Below the pieces are notes generated by a model that had not been told where the DNA came from, made no database searches, and saw only the letters and a program-made list of their open reading frames with translations. Position numbers and translations under genes: made by a program. A stretch of DNA of 64,000 nucleotides from Apodospora peruviana. Lineage: Eukaryota > Ascomycota > Sordariomycetes > Sordariales > Lasiosphaeriaceae. Where the stretch lies: assembly GCA_033439685.1 (NCBI GenBank), contig JAUEDM010000002.1, forward strand, positions 3,534,001 through 3,598,000, written 5' to 3'. Shown one piece after another: positions 1 to 9,895 of this stretch (positions are counted from its first letter, which is position 1; the number at the start of each line of letters is the position of its first letter).

Positions 1-489
1 TTCCCAATTCTGAGGAGGCTCACAGTAAGAGATATCTGTAACATTGTCGATGCCGAGGGGCTGCTTCCGTTCCTTTATAAAGATGCCGGGATGACGAGCA
101 CCGGCGGAATATCGCAGGTCGGATGCCGCGACTGGCTGACGCAGCTGTTCTGCCGCCTCAACGCGTACGGCTACGTTGGCTGGACTTGCGATGCCGCGTT
201 CCCGGGGCATCTGAGCCATGATTTCGTGGGAACCAGCTTTGCACACATTATCGGCCACAGGTTCTCGGGGATCCCCTTCCGCTCTAACACGTGCAGATAT
301 GGCTTACGTAGCAAAGGAGGAGTGCATCGACTGCGGCCCATTGTAGATCAATTTCCTCTTGACGCCGCGACATTTTTGCGGGACGGGGTTCGGTTGTTGG
401 AGTATAATGGTGAGGTACTTCCATATAAACCACCTCACAAAAGCATTTGGAAAATGATAAGCGCTAACCCTGACAACTGTTACTGGTAA
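1..489 (+). CDS. Unknown protein, 3' end only (runs off the left edge)
   Basis: The frame is open from the first base and stops at 489, giving about 162 residues with no start inside the window that I would choose. An ATG at position 91 is possible but the frame stays open upstream of it. The product is soluble, with several Cys and Trp residues and no signal peptide or membrane segment that I can see. I recognise no family. It could be the last exon of a gene to the left, a decayed fragment, or a chance ORF. No neighbour helps, because the next gene starts 500 bp away. Confidence 0.35.
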   Translation, partial: FPILRRLTVRDICNIVDAEGLLPFLYKDAGMTSTGGISQVGCRDWLTQLFCRLNAYGYVGWTCDAAFPGHLSHDFVGTSFAHIIGHRFSGIPFRSNTCRYGLRSKGGVHRLRPIVDQFPLDAATFLRDGVRLLEYNGEVLPYKPPHKSIWKMISANPDNCYW

Positions 490-993
490 ATTGGACAAAT
501 GCCATATAGTCCAGAAAGATATTTGAAAATATTATACAGTCCCAAGACACTCTCTGAATTAATTAGTCATTTCTAGCTTTCAAGTCTGTGAGCAACCTGT
601 GCACTAACCCCTGTTTCACCCTTCGTTGGTTTCCCATAATGCGGCCTGGCTCAGCTCGATCCAGATGTGGAAAGGACTGCGATCCACGATCACGGGGAGG
701 CGCCAAGACCCCTGAACTTGCAGCAAAATATTGGACAGAGAGCCAATGCGGCTGAGATGTCGTGTTCGACATTGCGCCACTTGTCTGTTCAGCTGCAAGC
801 CGACCCGGAAACAAAACCAGGAGGCTCCCTCGGTGCGCTGATAAGCCGGGTTCCATCGCGTCCTCTCCTTTTTTCCCCTGTGTTGATTTAACGCGTGATT
901 CTGTCGTCAATATCAAAGTATCGCGACTCTCGCCACTTACACGGCACTCTCCCTATCAGCTCAAGTCTCCGTGCGGAGCCAACTACGGTCAAA
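490..993. other. Spacer and 5' leader of the Q-rich gene
   Basis: No coding signal is convincing here. The downstream frame is open from a GTG at 895, but the first ATG in that frame is at 994, so the last part is probably the transcribed leader. Confidence 0.5.
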
Positions 994-3147
994 ATGCCGT
1001 TCGACTTTAAAAAGTATGACCAGAAATGCGTGGGCATGAGCCCCGAAGAGCTTCAGCGGGAGTGGCAGCACTACACTCGTCTCATCTCGGGGTCTGCCAC
1101 GTCGACTGCCGTCTCGGGCCTCGCCATTCCACTGACTGCTGGTGTTTCGCTCATTGGAGTGGGCATGGCGGCGCCGGCAATCCACAACGCACGGAAGAAA
1201 CGCGAAATCATCGAGAAGCATTTGCAAACCAGGGGAACTACACACAACACACGCAAGCGAGACGTGCTTTCGGGTGTGGCTGTGAGCGGCACCATCGGCG
1301 TCGTAACTCTGGGCGTGGGTTCCATGGGAGCTGATGCCGTGGCCACGGCTGGAGCCGAGCATGGCATCAGCGCCATCGTCGAGAACGAGACGGCCATCAA
1401 GATCGTCACGCATGCGGCATTGGATGGAGCAGGCATGGGGATTGAGCACATGTATACCCACCATGTGAAGGAAAGAGAGGCGCACAAGGCATTCCAGGCC
1501 GCGGGGACGTTCCAGGCCGTTGCGAACGCAAAAGCCCAGGAAGCTGGTTATGCGGTCCCTCCGTATAATAACCAACAAGTATACATGGCCGGGGGGAGTA
1601 GTAACGCAGTTCAACCCCAGCCGGTCTATGCCATGGCCTACGACACCCAAGTACCGCCGCCTCCACCTTACTCTGCGGCCACAGCACCGCCTCCTGGTTT
1701 TGTCGCGGACACGAAAGCTCCCATTCAGCATGCACAGGATTCGTCCCAATCGTACTATCCTGGAGGCGCTCAACAACATTATCCTACTACCTACGGACAA
1801 CAGGCACCCACCCCCCAGTACTCATCGCAGAACAACTATGGCCCAGCTCCGGTTCAGTATCGACAGCCAGGTGCCTACCAGCAACCACCACCACCCGAGA
1901 AACAGTCCCAGCAATCCAATTCCGCCAGTTATGGCCAGGTTCAACAGGAAACCCAGCACACAACCCCAGTCGCTGAGCTTCAGCATCAACAATACCCTAC
2001 GAACCTTCCCCTCCAACAAAATCAGGGACAGAACCATCAGGCTGAACAACAGGCGCAGCCCCAGTATGGAGCGTACGATATGAAAGCCATCGGGGAAGCA
2101 CTTCCGGCTGTGACTCCTGCGGTCGAGCCGCAGCAACAATATCAACATCACCAACCTCAACAGCAACAGACTCAACGGCAAGAGCATCAACAGTACCATC
2201 AGCCATATCAAGAACCTCAGCAGCCCCAGCAATATCAACACGAGACCCAGCAAAATCAAGGGCATCAGCAATACCAGCCGCAATTTCAACGATCTCAACA
2301 GGAGCAGAAACATCAACAGCAAGCGCAGAACGCGGCACCCGAGCCACAACTGGTGGTCTCTTCCATTCCAGAGACACCAGTGTTGTATGCACCACGTCCT
2401 GCAACAGTCCAGAATCCTGTGCCTGGGCTTTTTGAGTACGGCAATCAGCCCTCTCCAGCTCCGCAGCAAGCTCAACAGCCTCCCGCGCAACAACACGCAC
2501 TCCCAGAACAGCAGCAAGCGTACCAGACGCCCCAGATATCTGGACCGATTGCCCAGACACCACAGCAGTGGCAACAGACCCAACCTTCAGCTGTACCTCC
2601 GCCTTCCACGCCCCAGCCCCCTACTCCAGCGTCTTGGAGTTACACGCCTGCGCCGTCGCAAGCATCGACAGCAACAATCTACTTCCCACCCCCTCCGGAA
2701 AAGGGGAAAGCTCCATCCGCTCAATCGTACAACCCAATGTCTTATCCTCCGCCACCACCTCCGCCCACACAACCTCAGTATAACCCTGCCAGTTATCCTC
2801 CAGCTTCGACACCTCAGAGCCAACAGCCGCCGCATAACCAGCAACACGCCTCCCCACAGCAATACCAATACCAGACATACCCTCCTCAGCAACAGCCGCA
2901 ACCTGGCCCTAACCAGTTCCCGCCAACACCGCCCTCACAACATATACCGCAGCAGACAACGCAGCAGCAGGGTTACTTTTCCCCAGCACCGCCCACTCAA
3001 GGCTACGGTGTTCCTCCCCAGCAGAATTCTCAAAAGCAATGGAACACGCAGCCACAGTTTTCCCAGATGCCGTATACTCCCGCCGCCACGCCGGCATCGC
3101 AGTATGGGCCACAGGCACCACAGGGGTATTTTGTTCAGCAGCAGTAA
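994..3147 (+). CDS. Conserved fungal N-terminal domain plus long Q/P/Y-rich prion-like tail
   Basis: A single exon of 717 residues. I chose ATG 994 because of its strong context (gtcaaaATG); the frame upstream has only a GTG. Residues 1-175 form a folded-looking, charged region with two Ala/Gly-rich hydrophobic stretches (about 30-62 and 88-115) that have small-residue spacing like glycine zippers and could pack in a membrane. From about residue 185 to the end the protein is extremely rich in Gln, Pro, Tyr and Ser, with QQ runs and PPPP blocks, like a prion-like or condensate-forming tail. I recall the N-terminal part as conserved in filamentous fungi with no assigned role. Function is unknown. 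The tail codons are mixed CAG/CAA, so this is not a young triplet expansion. Confidence 0.8.
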   Translation: MPFDFKKYDQKCVGMSPEELQREWQHYTRLISGSATSTAVSGLAIPLTAGVSLIGVGMAAPAIHNARKKREIIEKHLQTRGTTHNTRKRDVLSGVAVSGTIGVVTLGVGSMGADAVATAGAEHGISAIVENETAIKIVTHAALDGAGMGIEHMYTHHVKEREAHKAFQAAGTFQAVANAKAQEAGYAVPPYNNQQVYMAGGSSNAVQPQPVYAMAYDTQVPPPPPYSAATAPPPGFVADTKAPIQHAQDSSQSYYPGGAQQHYPTTYGQQAPTPQYSSQNNYGPAPVQYRQPGAYQQPPPPEKQSQQSNSASYGQVQQETQHTTPVAELQHQQYPTNLPLQQNQGQNHQAEQQAQPQYGAYDMKAIGEALPAVTPAVEPQQQYQHHQPQQQQTQRQEHQQYHQPYQEPQQPQQYQHETQQNQGHQQYQPQFQRSQQEQKHQQQAQNAAPEPQLVVSSIPETPVLYAPRPATVQNPVPGLFEYGNQPSPAPQQAQQPPAQQHALPEQQQAYQTPQISGPIAQTPQQWQQTQPSAVPPPSTPQPPTPASWSYTPAPSQASTATIYFPPPPEKGKAPSAQSYNPMSYPPPPPPPTQPQYNPASYPPASTPQSQQPPHNQQHASPQQYQYQTYPPQQQPQPGPNQFPPTPPSQHIPQQTTQQQGYFSPAPPTQGYGVPPQQNSQKQWNTQPQFSQMPYTPAATPASQYGPQAPQGYFVQQQ

Positions 3148-3444
3148 TACGTGCACATGAATAAGAGTAAAGAGACGTTCAGGGGGGATTGACTCCGATG
3201 AGGCAGGATTCAGAGATGATTAATGTACCTTTGAATACGAAGGAGTGGGATTTTTGTGGTCATTGCTTACTGTATGTTGCGGTTTTAAAATCAAGCAGAA
3301 ATATATATTATAAGGAGTGTATGGACTGGACCTAGTCACCAAAGTATCCAACTATCATTTTCCAAGCCAAATCCCTCGCAATGCCTAACCCATTTGTTGC
3401 TTAATTCCTCTCTTTTCTCACCAACCTTCTCTTCCTGGACTGCC

Positions 3445-3903
3445 CTAAGCACACAGCGTCAAAGTAACATCCTTGGCAGAAGTACAAGTCTTGACCTGGC
3501 TGCCAGCGGGCGGCGTGCCGTTGGCCCACACAATCGACGGGCACGTGGGCTCGGCGCTGGCCTCCACCAGCTTCTTCCCGGCGAATGCGTCGCCGAACAC
3601 GTCGCTGAGGTCGTACCACACCTTGTCGTTGTCGAGGCTGTACGCAAAGACGGTCTGCGGCGCGCCCGTGTAGAGCCCGTCGGCGGTCTTGGTCATCTTG
3701 AGCGCCTTGCCGCCGGTCACGGGGTCCTTGACGAAGGGCTCGCCGTAGGAGCCGCCGTTGGGCGCGACGGTAAAAGGTCCCGCGACGGACTGGCCGACGG
3801 ACCAGAGGGTCACGGCTGTGGAGCACTTGTTGACCACCCGGGCGTTCCCGACGGCTGAGGCGAGTCCTGCGAGGGCGAGGACGGTGAGAGTGTTGGAGAG
3901 CAT
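3445..3903 (-). CDS. Secreted BYS1-domain protein
   Basis: A single exon of 152 residues. The first 17 residues are a clear signal peptide ending near Ala-Ser-Ala. The mature part begins with the BYS1-type motif VGNARVVNKCS, followed by the thaumatin-like small fold of the family (Blastomyces yeast-phase-specific protein). Four Cys residues (in NKCS, EPTCPS, KTCTS and the penultimate position) could form two disulphides. Length matches the family. Members are secreted or wall-associated and their biochemical role is unsettled. A TATA element sits about 145 bp upstream of the ATG. Neighbours are unrelated. Confidence 0.88.
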   Translation of the reverse strand: MLSNTLTVLALAGLASAVGNARVVNKCSTAVTLWSVGQSVAGPFTVAPNGGSYGEPFVKDPVTGGKALKMTKTADGLYTGAPQTVFAYSLDNDKVWYDLSDVFGDAFAGKKLVEASAEPTCPSIVWANGTPPAGSQVKTCTSAKDVTLTLCA

Positions 3904-4922
3904 TTTGAAGTGAAGAAGTGCGGGAGGTAGTTTGTTTAGTTTGAGGTGTCGGAAGAGCGTTTGGCAAGTTGGTATTGTGTTGGTGATGGCTACTTGAGAG
4001 ATGATGCTGGATGGCCAATGTTGAAATAGAGGGCGGCGTTGAGGATTATATAGAAGTAGACATCCTCATCAGTTAGACTGACCAAGAAGCCCGTATTATT
4101 TATTAGCTACTAATGAAATGTAACGCAGATCATGATCCTATAGCTGGCACCTGACTCTCTATTCTGGGACTCTGGGTTCTCGAAATAGCACGTCAGCATT
4201 CCGGAAGCTGAGTTAGGGGCGACTGGAAAGTGAAAGACTGCGAGGTCACGAGAAACACGGTGCTCCTTGATCGGTTGAACTCAAAGTACCAGACTGTTCC
4301 ATGTAGTCCATAGCGAAAATGGAACCCAATGTTGGTAGCGATTGAGTAATGGAATGTTGCCAATACGAAGTTCGACAGTGGTCAGACGAAGATAGCCTTC
4401 GCGAAACGACCAGCAAGCTTTCACCTATGGATTGATACTACAGCAACTATCTCCTATAACAGCACATACCTGAAGGACGCGGCTTGGCAGTGAGCCATAC
4501 GACTGCCAGGTTCACAACAACTGGTGGGTGCCTGTTAATAGTGTGGGAATACGAACAGTCATGTGAGCCCCCATGTCATGATATCGGTGGGCCGGCTGAT
4601 GATCTGCAGTCTCCAGCCATCACGCTTTTCTTTTCGTATTGATGTGCGGGGAGACGGGAGTGCCGCACCGTTACATCGGCGAGATGAACCCTACTACAAG
4701 GAAGATCCATCCGGAGCCGGCATCTGATTGCCGAAGCCGAGTATGTCTAAGCTGACAGCAGCCCCGACACAATAGCTGCTGAAGGCAGAAGGGTAGTGGT
4801 ATCGAGTTTCAGGGGCATCGTAGCTGATCTAAATACAACTCTGAGAATTGTCCAGGCCCCAAAAGAACACGCTCAAACTCGCTGCCGCTATAGCAATGGA
4901 TGGTACCCAGATTCCGTTTAGC
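3904..4922. other. Intergenic region, promoter of the BYS1 gene
   Basis: No convincing ORF in about 1 kb. The part next to 3903 is the leader and promoter of the BYS1 gene. The rest, up to the dead P450, shows nothing I can name. Confidence 0.5.
4046..4052 (-). promoter_or_regulatory. TATA element of the BYS1 gene
   Basis: On the minus strand this reads TATATAA, about 145 nt upstream of the BYS1 ATG, a usual distance for fungal TATA promoters. Confidence 0.5.
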
Positions 4923-6678
4923 TCAAGTATTATCACCCACAACCCTAACCTTGATATCACCCAGCCCTTTCCGCGGGTATCCCGTCAGCCGGATATGATA
5001 AACCTCAACATCGTCCCCAGTAGTATCGTGCAGCTCCAACTCAAACCGTCGGATGATGCGGGCGATGACTAGGTACATTTCTGCGTAGGCCATGTGTATG
5101 CCCAGGCACGCCCGGCTCCCCTTGGTGAAGCTGACCATGTACTTGCTGAGATCCATACCATCTTCTGCCGCCCTGATCCAGCGGCCGGGGTTGAAAGCTC
5201 GAGGGTTCGGGAATATGGATGGATCCATGTGCTGTAGTGGGCTTGACATGCTGACGGGTGTTTGGAAGCAAGATAAAACAGTCTGTGTCAGCGAGGCGAG
5301 CTTGTGCGTGTAGGTAACTAGGTAGGTAAGGGGCCAAAAGGCGGTGACTAACCCCAGGTGGGATTACCCATTCTCCGAACCGCAATGGCTCATCGACCGA
5401 GATCCGGGGTAGCCGGGCAGAAACACCGTGGGTAAACCGGAGCGCTTCGTTGATGACACCTGTCTGGAAATATGATTATTGGTGACGACTCGGGGAGACG
5501 GGGGACGGATTATGTGGAAATTATAATTGAAGTCACATCAGATATGGCAGAGCCACCAGCTCGCTGTAAGAATATTCATCACAGGGGCCAGGTGCGAGAG
5601 CTGCCATCTCTTCCCGCAGGCGGGCGAGAATGGTTTTGTCTTGTAAGATATAAAACATGGGCAACGCTGAGGGCCCGGGTGGTCGTCTCCGTGCCGGCAA
5701 AGATGATGGTCTTGCCCTCGTCCACAAGCCGGTCGAGATCGTTCTCCTCCGTCGGGAGGCTAGGGTCCTTGAGCGCATTATGACAGACCGGGAGGGCTGG
5801 GCTTTCGCCATCTCGTCCCCGTCGACGTCGGCGTCCTGGCGCAGCGACTCCCGCATCTTCTTTTTAATGTCCACCTCCGACTGGAGCATGCAGCCGCGCT
5901 GGGTTGGATCATGCGCACTATGGGGATGGGTAGGTGCTTGAGAGCACTGGCAAGGAACGGCAAGAAGCGCGAGAAGTGGTAGAAACCAATCAGTCCGACA
6001 ACGGCGTCGCGGACGGAAGACTTGAGCTCGTCATTGGCTAGTTCGTCTTGGTGGCTGCCGTAGAAGTAGGCGGTTATCACGTCGTAGGTAAGGGCGGCAA
6101 AGGCACCATCTAGTTCGACCACGATGCCTTTGCGTCGACGTTCATCGAGCCGCTCGCAGAGCCTGTCAATACGCTCATCAATAAGGGGCTCAAGCGCCTT
6201 GATGGATTTTAGCGAGAAATAGGGGCTGATCATGACCTGTTGTATTCGGTGTAAGTCGTGATCAACAGTTGCGATGCTTGCCCGTGGGACCGTATAAGCC
6301 GCCACAGCACTGCCATACTTGTTGATGCGGTGTCCTGGGCCTGCATAGACGGTACTGTAGTAGTCTGGATCGCGGATATGAAGCTCGTCGGCGTTGATGC
6401 GAACGACAGGGCCTATATTAATAGTTACTTATTAACGAGCAGGAGCCAGTCGGGAGAACATATATTCCCTTACCGTATTTCTCATGCATCTTCTCAATTT
6501 CCCAGAGATAGGTGCCATCCTTCATCACATCATAGTAGAACTCCAGGTAAGACCCAAGGGCCGCTATCCTAGGGCCGGGAAACCCGCGCAGCGGATGCAG
6601 GTAGAGAGTGCGGACCACCCATTCCACGAGAATCAAGGCAAGAAGAGCAGTAAACCACCATATAACAATCTCGGACAT
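4923..6678 (-). pseudogene. Cytochrome P450 pseudogene (CYP58/trichodiene-oxygenase-like)
   Basis: All landmarks of a microsomal P450 are present in order. These are an N-terminal membrane anchor with LHPLRGFPGPR, an intact first intron (donor at 6473, acceptor at 6413), the I-helix FAGTETT near 5690, EALR near 5440, WVIPPG near 5360, and the heme loop FTKGSRACLG near 5120. The long central exon does not stay in one frame. It changes frame near 5890 (before MLQSEVD), near 5780 (before NALKDP) and near 5656 (between LSVA and MFYILQD). The exon ending ALPYL and the exon starting VINEALR also cannot be joined in phase. A later acceptor would add about seven unusual residues after IPPG. I infer a dead gene. 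Full length would be about 500 residues. It lies head to head with a dead terpene cyclase, its likely former partner. Confidence 0.85.
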
Positions 6679-7974
6679 TATCGGGTAAGATGGCTACAAT
6701 ATATATATCTGAGGAATAAAGATGCTCACTGATTCAATAGAGAGGGCAGGGCTGCTAACATATACCGATGGGGAGCGGCTTCAGATATAGAACTCTGGTC
6801 AGAGTTCAGTTTTGGGAATGTCTTTGTGAGGAAAGAGCAGTTCCGAGACATCCTTTAGTACGCCGATTCCGGCGAACGAGTCTTGCTCGTCAGGTTGAAA
6901 AAAGTCCGAGATAACTGGGACTACTCGGATGGTAGAGTTGACCTAGAACTACCTGATATCAAAGCGGCACACTTTTGGTCGGGCGGCGTCTAGACTAAGT
7001 CCCCAAAGGGGTAATGGAGCCGATTTCCCCGGCATCTAAAGCTGGAAGGGGAGGGACCTACCTACCAGGTACTTGATTATGCGTGTACACACACAATGCA
7101 GTTGGTACATACGTGCAGACTCCGAGCAACGAAAAAACACCGCGTTTTCTTCTTCGAAGTTCGAACTATTGTTGAAAAGCTGTCGCATACGGATCCTTAC
7201 CTTTCTAGGTGCCATCTCGCTTTAGCAGTTACCCATATAGGACTTGTTGCCAAGAAAGATACGCTGTACATATGGTATACGGCTACTAGCGCCGTCCAAA
7301 TGTCGTTACAGATACGTCGATATATTCCGTACTATATTCCAAAAACAGCAAACAATCCACCGAGGCACCGACCATAGCCAATAATACCGTCTGCAAAAGC
7401 GATCTCTCTTGACATCTCCAATCGTTTCATTGCATCACCAACTGCGGTTCAGAAGTCTTATTGCCTCCTGCACGATTTGAATAGTTTGCTGTATTGGTCA
7501 TACTTCCTATGTTGGTGCCATTTGCACTAGGGTGATGCCTTCGTGTGGTTCTATCCGGTGATGGTTGGCATCCAGATTTCGGTGGCTGGCCTTGAAATAG
7601 GTATTTCACCGTTGAAAACATGGTTATGGTGAAGTACCGCGCCCCGAAATTGGAGGGCCAGATATATCTAGGTACTCTTTGAGAAGACCTAGTTCACGCC
7701 CAAGAGCAGACGCCCCTCCTCCTTGAGGGTAGATGCCGGTCGAAGAGCTTGTCCCAGCATGTAACCAATTGAAGCGAAGTTGGACAGCTTCGTTATCTTG
7801 TATCCTTCTGTCGGATCCGGACGGCCTTCATCTATCACCATAATTACCTCCCTTATTCACGAGTTCGAGTCCCACGGGCCGTCATTCAAGTCGTCTTCCC
7901 ATGGCTAGATGTCGATTTGCTTGACACTCATCACCGACATCAACCAAGCTAATTTCACATACCCTCTCCTCACA
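6679..7974. other. Shared intergenic region between the dead P450 and the dead terpene cyclase
   Basis: About 1.3 kb between two divergent pseudogenes, probably the old promoter region of both. It holds small ORFs with ATG starts (7096-7377 plus, 93 residues; 7427-7621 minus, 64 residues) that match nothing I know. A TACCTA-type motif occurs at about 7056-7072. Confidence 0.45.
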
Positions 7975-9717
7975 ATGACCTCCCTAGCAATGGAAGCCCC
8001 TTCAAATCTCTTGGGCAAGGGCGGACCAACCGGCACCAACAATCAGAACCATCTGAACCTGATCGCCGAGATTCAGGGACAAGCCATGCATGTCCCCGAC
8101 ATTGCTCGCACTGTTTGCCAGCTGGCCGCAGTGTGGTAGAAACAAATATTAGCCGGCTCAAGGCAAAGCTTGAGGGGATCGCGAAGGAGTAAGTGAAATC
8201 TGTAAGGGGAGGCCCCTCGATGCATGAGCAGCTCAGAAACTGACCATATCCATAATTGATTAGTGCATACAGCGACGAGAAGCTCCTGAAACGAGCGTCC
8301 AAGAATGACTATGCGCTATTTACCTCAATGTGAGGAATATTCCCTGTCCAATGAACTATATATCACCATAACTTAACCATATCTTGTTTTAGCTGGTTTC
8401 CTGAAGCTGACTGGAATCGCTTCGCTGCCGTGGGTGTCTTTTTTTGGTGGCTCTTCACCATTGACGACCTTATGGATATGAACGAGGAGGATGTCTCGCT
8501 CGACTTCGCTGCCTCGTGTCGCTTTCGCGAGCAGGTGACGGACTACACGCGGCACTGGCTGTGCCTGGAGTCGGCAGATGATGCCCGCCATGGCGCTGCC
8601 GCCTCCGTCGCAAGGTCGTTTCTGTCTTGGGTTCCCTTCAGCTTCGGTGTGCAGCACCTGCCACAGGCAGAACCTCCTAGTCCAGATCCACGATGCAGCG
8701 TCTTTAAGGAGTTTGGGAACGCCGTGGTGGGAAGTTATAGCAAAGGTCTGTGTCCAACCCCGCCATGTTGATTATGTCTCTAATGCCGGAATGTTTGTGA
8801 TAGTAGGTTTCCGCCAAGGTCTCCAGAAGGAACTTGAAGATTACATAGCCTACTGCGAGGTTGAGCAGAGGGACCGTCTGACAGGCCGTACACCGGACAG
8901 TCTTGACGAGTACATGGAAACCCGTTCCTATACGTCGGCGGTGCGAGTGTGCTGCTACATAGTACAGTAAGCACTCCCTTTGCAGCCATTTTCTTGTTTT
9001 GGAACTTGACCATATCGCTGACCGAAACCAGGATTGCTTTCGGCATCGAGCTTCCCATGTGGCTCCTACAGGCGCCAGAAATGCAGATTCTGTGGAAAGA
9101 GATTAACATCAACATCATCTTGTATGTAGTAGCCCTCCCTCCTCTCCGACAACATAGCGGCATCGAATTCTCCTCTAAAATCGTGTCAACAGCGGCAATG
9201 ACATGCTTTCCATCAAGAAAGAATTGGTATGTGCTTGCCACGGCCCCTTATATTTTCCGGATTGTGTGCTTTCGACACAGACGTCCAAGGAACAGCCAAC
9301 TAACAAATACCGGCGGAAAGGTTGGCGGCTGCGTTCACAACTCCATTCCGATTCTGTACCACAGTGGACTAACTACCCCTTCACGATGTCATGTCTGAGC
9401 TTGTCCGTAGACTGGAAGAGAGCCGGGACCGGTTCGACCACTCGGCGGTAGCTGTGCAGAAGCTGGTGCAGAGGGAGAATGTTGAACTGCGAAAGGATCT
9501 TGATATCTTCGTTGATGGCATTTCTTCGTTGATGGTTTGCGGAACATTGGCACGGGGACGATGGAGTTCACGTAACGTCACCTCTTTCTCTCTCCTCGTT
9601 TCGGTCGTCACACACGGTGTTTTAGCTGTACTAACTTTAACGTATAGCAAAATCGCCGGCCGATATGGCATGAAGTAGTACTTGAACGCGGATGGAACCA
9701 TGGATGTCATGCTGTAA
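7975..9717 (+). pseudogene. Class I terpene cyclase (sesquiterpene synthase-like) pseudogene
   Basis: The fold landmarks are clear. The aspartate-rich motif is in TIDDLMD near 8460, the NSE/DTE-type motif NDMLSIKKE is at about 9196-9222, and there are PILYHSG, LLEESRDRF-like and RYGMK blocks. Exons can be joined in phase at several introns: 8170-8264 region, 8330-8390, 8745-8805, 8969-9032, and 9120-9190. The frame breaks near 8130 (an extra GT turns LAAVVETN into a stop), near 9380 (between YHSGL and the DVMSEL helix) and near 9535 (before the GTGTMEF segment). A TAG at 9676-9678 then precedes the expected terminal LNADGTMDVML-like end at 9717. Such enzymes ionise farnesyl diphosphate using Mg bound by the two motifs; this copy should be inactive. 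The neighbour P450 is dead too. Confidence 0.85.
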
Positions 9718-9895
9718 GTCTGGTAGTCACGCCGGCCACCAGAGCTGTTTGTAAATGGGCTAGGTGTAGACGGGGATAGAGCGCTGCCGTTACGGACTCA
9801 TTTCGGACTTATTAAATTATTACTATGTTATTTATACACGAAGAGAATAGTTATTTACAATAATGTCCGTCCTTTTTCTGCACACACTCCACCAC

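Noticed and set aside
961..1800. 279-codon minus-strand ORF
   Set aside because: Opposite the Q-rich gene, Arg-rich and without any domain; explained by base composition.
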